NCBI GenBank assembly: GCA_018881555.1
Contig: JACAXG010000310.1
Span: forward strand, 139,584 to 203,583
DNA from: Amblyornis subalaris
Lineage: Eukaryota > Chordata > Aves > Passeriformes > Ptilonorhynchidae
DNA: 64,000 bases
Direction of reading: 5' to 3'
Position numbers and translations under genes: made by a program
Shown: in pieces, positions 53,271 through 64,000 of the stretch
Layout of the letters: each line of letters starts with the position of its first letter
Position numbering within the stretch: position 1 is the stretch's first letter
The notes under the pieces: generated by a model
What the model was told of the DNA's origin: nothing
Seen by the model: only the letters and a program-made list of their open reading frames with translations
Databases searched by the model: none

Positions 53271-56200
53271 CTGCTCAAAATGCAGGTGAAAGCAGCCAGC
53301 CAGGTTTACCGGTTACAGTTAGGAGGCACTAAATAACTTCAACAGTTTAAACTGGAGTTTAGGGATTAGTGAAGAGGTGNTATGGTCATTGAATGTGGAA
53401 TCTTTCTGATTGGGTTAATTTGGGGGAGAAAACTGTGGTTTATACAGCAGTTTGGGTGACTTCATAAAGTGTTTTTTACCCAATGATTTGGTAAAAGTTG
53501 AAGCTAAACCAAGCAGAATGGACACCTGTGTACAAAACCACAAGCCTCACAAACTTTATTGAACTCTTATGCAAACCAGAGCATTTAAAGCGGTGTGTTC
53601 CCTAAGGATGTAATCCCTAAGGATATATTCCCGAGGTGTAAGGTCTGTGTGGCTCGTTAGTGTGGTGGTGGAACTTTTCTAAGCAGTATTTGGCATTACA
53701 GATGGGTGAAGGCTTTTGTAAGCCCAAGGTAAATGTTCGAAGAGAAGCCCTTAGAAACAGTCTGNGTTATGTAGCACCGGTACTTGACTTATTTTTTTAT
53801 TGCCTTACTTTTCTGCCTGTGTGAGTGTTAATGTATGATCTGAAAAAAGCATGTCTGGCTTTTCTGTTCTAGAACACAAAGTTATGAAAGCAAGGGATGC
53901 TCTTGGAGGGCTTGACTCAGCCCGGCTGACCTAAATATAGGAAGGAAGGAGGACTTTGTAGGCGATGCTTGCCAGTAGGGCGTGGGGAATTGTTCCAAAT
54001 TTGACATGATTTTATGTGGCAAATATGCTCTTCATCAAACACTCCTTTTCCCCCTAATGTTTTACACCCATATACCCAACAAATGGCATTGGCGTCACTT
54101 ACAGTCTCACCCAGAGTAAATGTGTGAAGGAGCAGCTTTGGGTCGTTTAAAGGAGTGAGGTAAAAATCCTCAGACCCATCTCCTGCTGGTTAAATGGGTG
54201 ACTGTAGCCTGACTACAATCTGCCTCACAACTTGCAATAATTGGGTGCCTGTTTTTGTGTCCATGCCTGGCCCGAGTCCTCTTCAGCTGTCCGAGGAAGC
54301 AGCTGTTTAGGAACTGGGATTCCTGTTTCAGTCAAGCAGGAGACTACTGGTAGGATTAACAGCATGGGAAGCCCAGCCTCTGTCTTTGTAAGCCCAGATG
54401 CTGAGCTTGGCTGCAGGATGTGACACTAATCATTACCTCATCTAGAAGGATGTTTTTCCAGGCCTGTTGCTGAATAAAGTTGGAGCTCAAATGTACTTGC
54501 AAGGCTTTCAGCGCTGGGTTGTTTTTATTTTTTCAGCCTTTGCTTGCAAGGAGCATAATCCACATAGTATTTTGGGCTTGTGAAGCAAGGTATTTGTCCC
54601 TCCTGTCAAGTCAGCAGGTTGCCAAGAGCAGTGAATCTGTCTAGCTAGACAGGAGCACTCGTAGGCAATCCTTAAAATAGCAGCTCTGAAATATCAGCTG
54701 TTGTCTCACTTGTGTTGAAATACTTTTTGGGGAGAAGCTGCCCATTGGAATGGCATAGGGGGGAGGGGGTAAGGGAGCTGCAGTAAATCAAGTTTTCCTT
54801 CAGGAAGATGGCTTTGAGGGTTTATATTAAATAAGGGAAGGTGCGTGGGCATTTCAATACCAGAAGCAGAGAAATCTCCCGGATAATTGGTGCTCTTGCT
54901 CATCCCTCTGAATCCACCAGCGACATAGCTGGCCTTGCATGTGGTAGAAAAAGAGCTGATTTTTGGGCTTCATCACACAGTAAAGATGAGGGAAGTGCTT
55001 AAGGGCTTCTTGTCAGAAGACATTTGTAACCTTTACTCCCAAGACACTCTCCTTTCCTTCACCTTATTTTAGTTACGGAACAAGAAGTAGACTGAAGAAC
55101 TTTCCTAACTAATGCTGGAAAAATAAGTGGTGTGTGCACTGAAATGAGAACATGACATCAGGCAAAAATATATTTCAGGAGCATCCTTATGGGCAGGCTT
55201 GTGAAAGAAATGTGAGGCAACTCTCAAAGGCCTGGTTGTGGAAGGTTTAGCTGTTGAAATTAAAGCTTGGTGTGACATAATAAATACTAAATAAAGCAAT
55301 ATTTCACTGGTAGGCTGGTTTTAATTATGCTGGAAGAGCCATGCAGTGCTTGCAGCGTGCAGATGACTTCAGGTAGGTGAAAGATCACGTGACAATTTTC
55401 TGTCATGAAGATGTGGCAGTTCTGGTCGTGCTGTTAAAAACTAATCATTTTGGGGGGTTACAGAGAGGGCACAAAAGTCTGGGAAAAACGCAGAAGTACC
55501 ACTTTCATGTTGGCAGGAATGTGCCAGAACTCTGCCCACTGGGAAAGTCCTTACCTAGACCTCAGTGCCGAGGGCATTTCCTATTCATATTTGGATGGTT
55601 TCTAATTCTGCCTTTTAAACAAACTCAGCTAAGTGGCATGAGGTGTGGAGGGCAGCATGAAGGGCAAGGCTTGGGAAGTTTTTCCCAGTGAGCAGAGCTA
55701 GGAGCAGTTTTATGGCTTAACCAGCTGAGTTTTGAGTGTTGAGCGAGGAGAAGCAAGCAAACTCTGACTAATGCTGTTTCCAAAACCGAGCATTGCTTGT
55801 TTTGGGATGTGGATGTGTGCCTAAACCAAAAACCGGGCAGAAAAGGGTGGATCCCTGGCTCAATGGAGCAGTGTCCTCCCAAGATGGATTTGACTTGCAC
55901 TTGAGGATCTAGCCTGCAATTCTGTGCTCTCTTCTTCCATCCCCTCAAATGTTTCATTTCTTCCTGTAAGTGGAGTTCTGATTCACTGTGTGCTACTTTA
56001 GGGTGTGGAATTCTGAAAGGGGCGATGTTTGTCTCCAAATCCTTCGCAAAGATGTTTGGTTTAATCTCAGACATTAAAATGTGCAAGTTTTAACAAAACT
56101 AGCTGTTTCTGGGTTAAGGAAGGGTAGATGTTTTGGGGTTTGGGTATACTTGCACATAAAGGGCACAGCTCTAGTCTAAAACTTCGAGTGACTTGTTCTG

Positions 56201-59200
56201 ACTTGAAGGTGTCACTGAATACATTGAAATAACTTTTGTTAATTTAGGGACTTAAGATCCTGTTCGGTGCCAAGAAAAATGAGTGTCTGAGCTAATTGCT
56301 CATTAAAAATGTCTGACCTAGAACTGAGAAAGTTGATTGCTTGGAGGTGTGCTTTCAGTAGGAAATAGCCTGGGTGTGATGGGAGGAGAGGCGGATTTGT
56401 TCAGCGGCATCTGCTTTGCCCTTCTGCCTGCAGCCTGTGAGCCAGCCTGGCATGGGCCGTGGGTTTATCCACCTAAACACTCCTGCAGCTTCTGAGAGTT
56501 GAGCTGGAGACAAGGAAAGTGAGCTGGGGACAGGGAAAGTGATCTGAAAGTGCCGAATCCGAGCTGTGTTCCTGTCTTGGGTGTGGCGAGGAACAAGGAA
56601 GCCTCTTCATTTCCTATTGCTTCCAGCTCCTTGCTGGTTCATCACCCCTCATTTCTCCTCCTCTGCAAGATGAGAGTTTCTTTTGTCAGACAGCTTAATC
56701 CTGACATTAGGCTTGCAAAAACACTCTGTGCCTTTTAGTTCTCCGACGCTTCGCGAGCTCCCGTGCTCTTGGGGGAAATATTTAGATTTAATTTTTGTAT
56801 TATATGTTGCTGTACAAGAAATCAGAGGCTTTGGTAAACCATAATTGCCAGGTGCACCAGCGTGGCCGTGTTCCTATTTTTAATACCTGGTAATTAGGTG
56901 TGAGAGTGCCTGTTATGTTTGGGGTGTGAAGAAATGCAAAGACTTTAGTTCGATCTCAGGGCAACAGTTTCCTTTCCTCGTAGCTGTTGGAAGGTTTATG
57001 TGAATGAGACTGGAATATTCAATGTGTATCCAAGCTTCTATCAAAGAAACAAGCAAGATGCTATCTCCAACTGGCTTCCTCAAAAATAGATCACTCCGAG
57101 TTGGGTTTTTCCTACCATGATGTCATTACTTGCAGTTTTTGGATGTAATTAGTGTCAGATTGATTTATCTCTCCCTGAACAGCCCAGTTTACTGGAAGAG
57201 AGTTCCACAAAAGGAGTTTATTTGCATCTTCGCTGGTCTAGCTGGTTGTGACTTGTGTGTGAATATTTCCCTCAGTGAAGTGGTGATGCCTCTGTCCCAC
57301 TGGTGATTCTTGGCAAACCATTCCCCCAGTCCAACAGATGCTCTGCACAGACAGGGAATGTAAAGGAATAATATTTCTTCCCTCTTGGTTTCTGCTTTTG
57401 CGTATCTTGTGACCTTTTCCTTTGCCAGTAGCTGATTTAAATTTAATATAATTTTTTTTTTTTTCCTTTGCCCTCCTCTTTTGAGTACTTCCTATGTCCC
57501 AAAATAACCTTTCTCTAATCCCACTGAATACCATGTTTAGTTGAGTCTGTCTCTTCTGTCTGCCTTTGCCAGCCCTTTCCAGTAGGCAGAAATGGAACAC
57601 AGGAGTATCTGGCACGCAAAAAGCTGGGTCAGGTTTTTAAACTCATTCCCTCAGGTCAGATGGATTTCAGGCATCCCCTCTTGGGTCTTCTAATTATGGA
57701 GCGTTTATCAGCTAACATGCTGGGATGACAGGAGAGCAGGGAAAGGCTCTTGGTGTGCTTCACATGCAGAAAAATCCCTGGGCTCTGGTCTCCTATCGGA
57801 CTCTTGTAGCTTCACATTTTTTCCCTTTTAAAACACACATTGTTTCAGAGACAGATAGTTCAGATATGGCTGTTTTGATCGGTGCCAAAGTGCTACAGTC
57901 TTCACACAAACCCAGGAAATCATATTTGCTTGAGAGAAAACAGCCTGCTGGTTTGGAGTTTCTTTTTTTTTTTAATCTCTATTAGCTTTTTGTTTCTCTC
58001 TGATTGCAAACCTGAAGTTCTTTCAACTCGGAAAGGAAAATAGTAGATACAACTTTATGTGCTCATAGGAAACAAGTCAGTTTTTGGATGCTGTACAAAC
58101 AACCCTATTTCTTTGCTGTGCAACCGTGCATTTCCCATAAGCTGTTTTCCTTAAAATGTCTGTTCTCCCATATGAAAAATGTCCGTGTTGGTCTTGGTTT
58201 GCTTCCTTTGCTGCGTGTGCTGCCGNGCTCTAAGAGGATTTACATTGACAAATATGTTGAACCAACATCTGTTGAGAATGAAAGTGGGCTTTTGGGACAT
58301 GTTTTGTGATCCCCAAAGGTCACCCTGCTCCATTGTCTNTTCGATATGAAATTGAAATCTGCCCCGATGTGGAATGAGCACGTTGGAACAGTGATGTGAC
58401 CTAACCTTTACGTGAACTGTGGAGGAATCCAGGGGCTCTGGGAAATAGTGTGCTTGTGTGTGGATACAAGAGATAATGTTGGTATATGTGGAGAATGTCA
58501 CTGTTTTATTTATAGAGGGTTACACAGGGTTTTTAGGAATATTTGTGCATACTTGTTTAATTAACCCGGGGGAAAAAAAAATCATTATTTGGTGAACTGG
58601 AGCAGGCAAAGAAAAGGTTCTCTGTATGTGCTGGTGAAATGCTTTTGTACCACTGATGGAATAAGTATATCCTGTCAGACTTAGCAACAATTTTTAGGCA
58701 AGAGGTAACCCAGAACTTATTGTCTAACCAAGCAATCTACAAATTTAGCATTAGAAAATAAAGATCAGCGGGTTTGCAGCGCTCTTACAAAAATCCAGCC
58801 TCATTTTTTTTAGGGGAGGCTCTACCTGTTAAAACAAAAACAAGCTTTTTGGAGATCTGCGTTACCTAGAGATGCTTCTCTGGGGTCTGTGACCTGTGCT
58901 GCCGGCTGAACAAAGCTCCCCTTTCAGTCTTCCCACTATAAAATCAATACAGTGCACCAAAAAAAGGTCTTGGATGCTCTGTGAAAACAGCAATCAGGTA
59001 TAAACCCCTTAGGAATGACAGATTCCTTGCTGCACCTNAGGAACTGGTAGCAAACCTTAAGGGAGTTGGGTTTTCATTGTAATTTCCTCTAACAGAATGG
59101 NATTCTCCAAAGGCTAAGCTTTTGCTGCTGGCTTAGCTCCTTCTCTCACNACTTCTTGTTACTTTGCCATTTTTCAAACACAGCTGACCTTGAACTTACA

Positions 59201-62200
59201 GGTCAACCCAATCTGAGTGTTAAATAGACTGTGAGACTGAGGATAAAATTTATAATTGTATCTGCTGGGTGAGAATGGCTGTTAGGGGAAAATGGAGCAG
59301 GCGAGGAAAGCACCTGCCCAGGGGNGAGCTGTCTTGGGCTGTTGATGTATTCCAAGGGGCATTCTGTGATTTCCAGGATTCCAGTAAATAGCCGTGAAGG
59401 TCAGTGGCCCTAGACAAGGTGTGTGTAGCCTGGTAGCACAGTTCAAAGTGAATTAATTTGTTAGCGAGGGTTAGGACACGGATTCTGCAGGTAATCCATT
59501 ACTGCTGAGCCCCAGTTTGGAGGCAGTAATCCCGTCCCACCCCCACGCAAAAGCTGTCCAATCGTTTCTCCAACAACGCCGTTCTTTCTGCTCTAATCCC
59601 AGCTGAAGGGTTGTTCAGCGCCATCGCTGAACTCTGGGCAAGTTGTCTTGACATGCCCTGGCTCTCCCGGGGAATTCCTTTTCCCGGGAGGGAGAGGGCC
59701 GTGGAATGATAGCAGCATGAGAGGATGACTCCTGTCTGGCGGCCAGGTAAGACCATCTCANACGCAGCAAATTTTTGAACCGGTTGCAACAGCGAGAGAA
59801 GGAGGACGGGGTGGTTTTTAAATTTTTTTTTTTTTTTTTAATTTATTTTTTGACAGGTCTCTTAAAATGGCCGGAAAAGCGTGAATTTTTAAAACGTGTT
59901 CCGTGTGAAATTTCCTCTGTGTGCTTTTTTCCTGCAAACNGAGCGTAGGACTTGGCTCCTCTCCTGGAGAGCCGTGGTTCGAGCGCCGTTGCTAAACGTT
60001 TGAAGTTCGATATTTGTGCTGGAAGGACAGAAAATCCAGTACAGCACGGTGTAGTGGAAGCTGTTATCCATCCTCTGCAGCATCCAGCTGTACTAACAAG
60101 AAAACTCAGGCTTTTTTTTTAAGGTGGTTTCTCTGGATTTAGACACTTCCCCTTCTATTGGATTTGCTCGAGCAGGTTTTGGCATTCCCTTGGTGGATGT
60201 GACAAACGGAGAATTTCAGCCTGTATTTGAAGTGTTCTGGCTTTCCCTTGAGAATATGGGTAGCCTGAGGGAGAGCTGTGGGCTATTTCTTGTAGCAGAA
60301 TATCTAAATTAACCAGGAGCACAGTCCCTCTGCAGGAAGGTGGTGCGATTTGAAGAATTCCATGCAACTCTTTCCCATCTGGCTCTCTCGCTTGTTACAC
60401 AGAGAAGTGGTCCAGTCCTTAACAGAAGCGTAGAGCAGTGAGNGGCATGAAAAAAATCACAATTTTTACAGTAGTTCTCTTGCATGTGGTGAATTTTTAT
60501 TTTTACATGAGTTTCTCTCTGGTGAATTTAAAATACGGTGTGTTTTACAGAAAAAAATTAAAACAGTCGCCTCTTGTAGGGTCCTTCATACAATTTAATT
60601 TATATACTACACTTCTGATCTTCTCCAGTGAAGACTCTGGGCCCTTCTTTTAAATTTCNTGTAAAATCAGTGCAGTTGAAGAGGGTGAAAAACCANTGCC
60701 TTGCAGCTTGTAACCATTACCCNGTATCCAACAAAACATCGCATTGTAAACATCATAAAATGGTCTATTAACAAATTGCTTTATTAACTCTAATCAGTCT
60801 AAAGAGCTAAATTTAATTAAATCTGCTTGTGGATGAGAACATTCCACTCATGGAAGGGTGCACTAAAGGTCACCTCCTGTTTTGAATCTTAATGTTGGCA
60901 TGTAAAAATCTGTTTTGTCTTCCATTTGCTCAAGGTCAGGTAGGGATGTGCCTTTAAGGATTTATTATTATTAATAATTATTTGAAGAGGTTTGATCTCC
61001 CTGCCTTTTTATGACAGAAATTAGAAGTATACCTATAAGGAGTGAGGAAAACTTTGTCTATTAGATGTANGTAGTTGTAGATATTTCATACTTACTGAAA
61101 TTAAAGCGCTGTTTAAACAAAGATTGAACCCTTTGTTCTGCCTCGATACTTGAATGTTTCTGTTTTGAACTGTCACTTATTAAAGTATTTGACTCTAAAC
61201 CGTTCGGGTTTTTTTAAATACCTTGAATTTTAGGTCAGCCTTTTCCNGGGCGAAAGGTTCTTAAATGAGGAAGAAGGGGAATATTTGTTTTCAGATACAT
61301 GCCTGGGAAAGGAAAGTGCCACTCAGTGCACCTTTTTCGCTGCTAAAAAGTTGCCTTGGACTTATTTTTTTAAAGAGTGCTCGGACAGTATNGAGTGTCC
61401 AAGTTTTTGAGTGGCTTCTCCAGCATTATCCCATGTTTGAACATTTTTAAGTTAAATTTTGGAAGTAGGCTCTGGGCATCTGCCTTACCATGAGAGTGTT
61501 CCAACACTGATTTTTCTTCTGCTGTCAACAAGCTGTGGGATTGAGGATCAAAATTGTTGCAGCAAGAGCTTAGCAGAGATAAAATAATAATTATTTTGAC
61601 TCCCTAACAATTTAAATAGTAGTGATAACAACTGATAGCGTGGGGTTCATGTAACCTAATTTGATTATGCAGTCTGATCGCAGTTAAGTGTTTTATTTAA
61701 AAGAACTGTTGTGTGACACCTGAGATGAGGAGTGAGGCCGTGCTGAGCAGTCAGTGCTGCCCAAATGCTGGAGAGACACGTGCTAAAGCAGAGAAGCAGC
61801 ATTCTGGAAACTGGACGTGATAAAAATCCTTCAGTAGTCGTTACAAAAATCCATTTCACTTGCCTTTTTGACATTAAACTTCAGGAAGTTCCAAGAACTT
61901 GCACCGTGGACATGGCAGGAAATCTTGTCCAGCAGCCAAAGTTTTATGAACTTTATCATGGATAAGTGTGTTATGCCTGTGTTACACCTGTGTTATGGGA
62001 CAGCTGGAAACCTTAGGTGTGTTCATTTCTGTGTGGGATAAAACACACTCTTCTATGAGTAAATGATGATGGTTTCTTGGATGTATATTTAACAGGTTGT
62101 TTTTACAAAAAGAAAGGATGGGGAGGCAGAGGAGAAGAAAACAAAGGCCACCTGGGGGAAAGGTGTGATGCTGGTAGGGAGCAAAGGAGCAGCTGATGAG

Positions 62201-64000
62201 GCCTGTGTAGTACAGCTTTGTAATTGCTGAAGGATTTTGTCTACTCCTGTGCTCAAGTCTTTATTTCTAACTGCTGCGAATGACATGCTTTATGAAAGGC
62301 TTTACTCACTTCAAGAAATTCAATAATGAAGTGTAAGTGATAGGTGTGATGGGTTTTTTCCAAAGACTCTCTGCGCTCTTGCTCCTTGAGAACCTTATGG
62401 GGTGCTTTGAAAATGACTCCAAAGGGGAATTTATTTTTTTCCCCTCATCCAGGAGAACTTGGATTCGGCGTCAGGCAGGCTGTATTATTCAGACATACTG
62501 TGCACCAGACAGGCAGTTTATATATAGAAGCAACACACTTCTAGTACTCTCTTTAATGTGCTAAGCTTGACAGAATTCCATCTGAGGTGCAGTAAGTGGT
62601 TGCTCTGGCTGGATTTGCTAGCTGATGAAGACTGGGGAAAAGAGGGAAAGCGTGCCCTGGCGAATAGGGAAAATATAGATAATTAACATCATATATCGAA
62701 TTGTTTCCTTCAANATATTATGCGTGCTTTAAAAATGGGTAATAGAGTAGTTATGTCATTTATTGATTTATTTATTGTCACACCATCTTCAGTTTGCTTT
62801 TGCTTCAGTTACAACAGGGGAGCAGGCACTGGATGCAGTGAGATGGAATATTCATCCCAATGCTGCCAAACCAGGACAATTGTATAAATGGATTTAATTT
62901 CCAATTCCGTAGCNTTGCAGTGGGTTCTTTGTGAAGTGTGACCTGATTGTACAGAGAACACCTTGGCAAGTACAGAAATGGNATTTTTTTTTATAGATAT
63001 AGCATAATGGGCCTAGTTGGTCGTCTTGTGTGCTCTGAGTCATTTATTTGATAGAGCTTTTCTTGCACAATAGTTTTTAAGCCAGTCCTATTTTTATAGT
63101 GCATGAAAATACTTAGGCAGGGTGGGAGTCGGCAATAAATATCTTTATTCCCTAAAGTGGTGGCTCTTGGCCAAATTCTGTGCTCTTACTTATCAGCTGC
63201 AGGTCTTAATTCTGCTGAATTCAAACTTTTTTTTTTTTTTAATCTCTGAGAAGCAGGAGTAATTATTTATGCATGATTCTTGCTCCTGAGTGTTGTGTCA
63301 TTAATGAGATGCTGCAATTCTTGTGTGGTTCTTGATGGGAGTTCATTCGGGGNCCTGGCTGTGTGTGACACTGTGCAACTCAGTCAAGAGAGAGGTTGGC
63401 TTCAAAGTGTCCTTGTTTTTTCTGAAGTTTTATTGAAGATGGAGTCCCTTGAAAATACAATGCTCAGTACAACACCTTTTTTTTTCCCCATAAAAAATAA
63501 ATNAAACTTTCAGCGTAAAGGTCTCTCTTAAATAAAACATATCTAAAGCGAGGGCAGAGNGTGAGCACAGCAAGGAATTTTCAGTGTGTTGGTTTATCTT
63601 CTCATCCTGCTTGGTTGCTTATGCTGGGAGATTATGCTGTATAAAAATGAAATCCCAAGACAAAAAAAAAAAANCCCAAACCCACACTTAGAGCTTCCTA
63701 GAAGTTTGTCAGTCAGTGCTTATTTTAGAAATGGGCTAGTTCAGGGGCACGAGGGAAAATTATGGTAATGCCACCAAAGGCTTCAGTAGTCAGATGTCAA
63801 AGCACTCTGCATTTGTTTTGCTTGAATGCCATTTAATGTTGCTGCTTTTAGAAGATAATGTTCTGCTTTCTCACTTTCATGCATCCCATGCTGCCATCAG
63901 CTGTCTCCATCATGGAATATTCTAAGCTCATCANATCCAAAAGTTTTAGTCTTCGTTTTGGTTACACTTGAAGTGAAGTGCAGAAAACAAGAGCCTGGCT

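Larger units (their letters stand above)
49345..64000 (+). other. LRRFIP1: LRRFIP1 intron 1 (incomplete)
   Basis: Over 14.6 kb no further coding exon was found. CpG-island sequence continues to about 49.6 kb. Two CR1 copies, a small CpG patch near 52.3-52.6 kb, a perfect 20-bp palindrome at 53251-53270 and several poly-T or poly-A runs occur. The remainder, 53.3-64 kb, is AT-rich unique sequence in which I see no gene. Confidence 0.75.

Noticed and set aside
49345..64000. A second LRRFIP1 exon within the window
   Set aside because: The conserved next block (AEARLAAKRAARAEAR) was looked for in all forward frames and not found.

Overview
This is vertebrate nuclear DNA, almost certainly from a bird. 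It contains at least ten CR1 LINE fragments, the typical avian repeat. It has small GT-AG introns and CpG-island promoters. The gene order MLPH - PRLH - RAB17 - LRRFIP1 is that of human 2q37. The species cannot be fixed from sequence alone. Single isolated Ns are scattered through the window and look like masked polymorphic bases.

Layout. 1-2.6 kb: upstream intergenic DNA. 2.6-28.8 kb, plus strand: complete melanophilin (MLPH), 17 coding exons that join without a phase break into 679 residues, with a GC-rich promoter before exon 1 and a poly(A) signal at 28795. 30.4-31.8 kb, plus strand: prolactin-releasing hormone (PRLH), with a TATA-like promoter, a non-coding first exon and two coding exons encoding 90 residues, including an intact RF-amide peptide. 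32.4-34.7 kb, minus strand: RAB17, five coding exons encoding 211 residues, convergent with PRLH. A CpG-rich block at 37.05-37.40 kb may be the RAB17 promoter. 37.4-48 kb: intergenic DNA with a 330-bp polypyrimidine tract. 48.0-49.1 kb: a CR1 copy and then an 11-unit minisatellite. 49.1-49.34 kb: CpG-island promoter and first coding exon of LRRFIP1 (plus strand). The rest of the window, 14.6 kb, is LRRFIP1 intron 1.

How the genes relate. Melanophilin links RAB27A on melanosomes to myosin Va. RAB17 has been implicated in melanocyte filopodia and melanosome release, so two pigment-organelle transport genes flank a small neuropeptide gene. LRRFIP1 is a nucleic-acid and Flightless-I binding protein with no obvious link to the others.

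No new multi-gene system was found. The best leads are: a possible alternative 3'-terminal exon in MLPH that would give a protein with the Rab-binding part but without the exon-F and actin-binding parts; tandem splice donors 15 nt apart in PRLH that would add five residues just before the mature peptide; a methionine at the Ras Gly12 position of RAB17; and the minisatellite beside the LRRFIP1 promoter.
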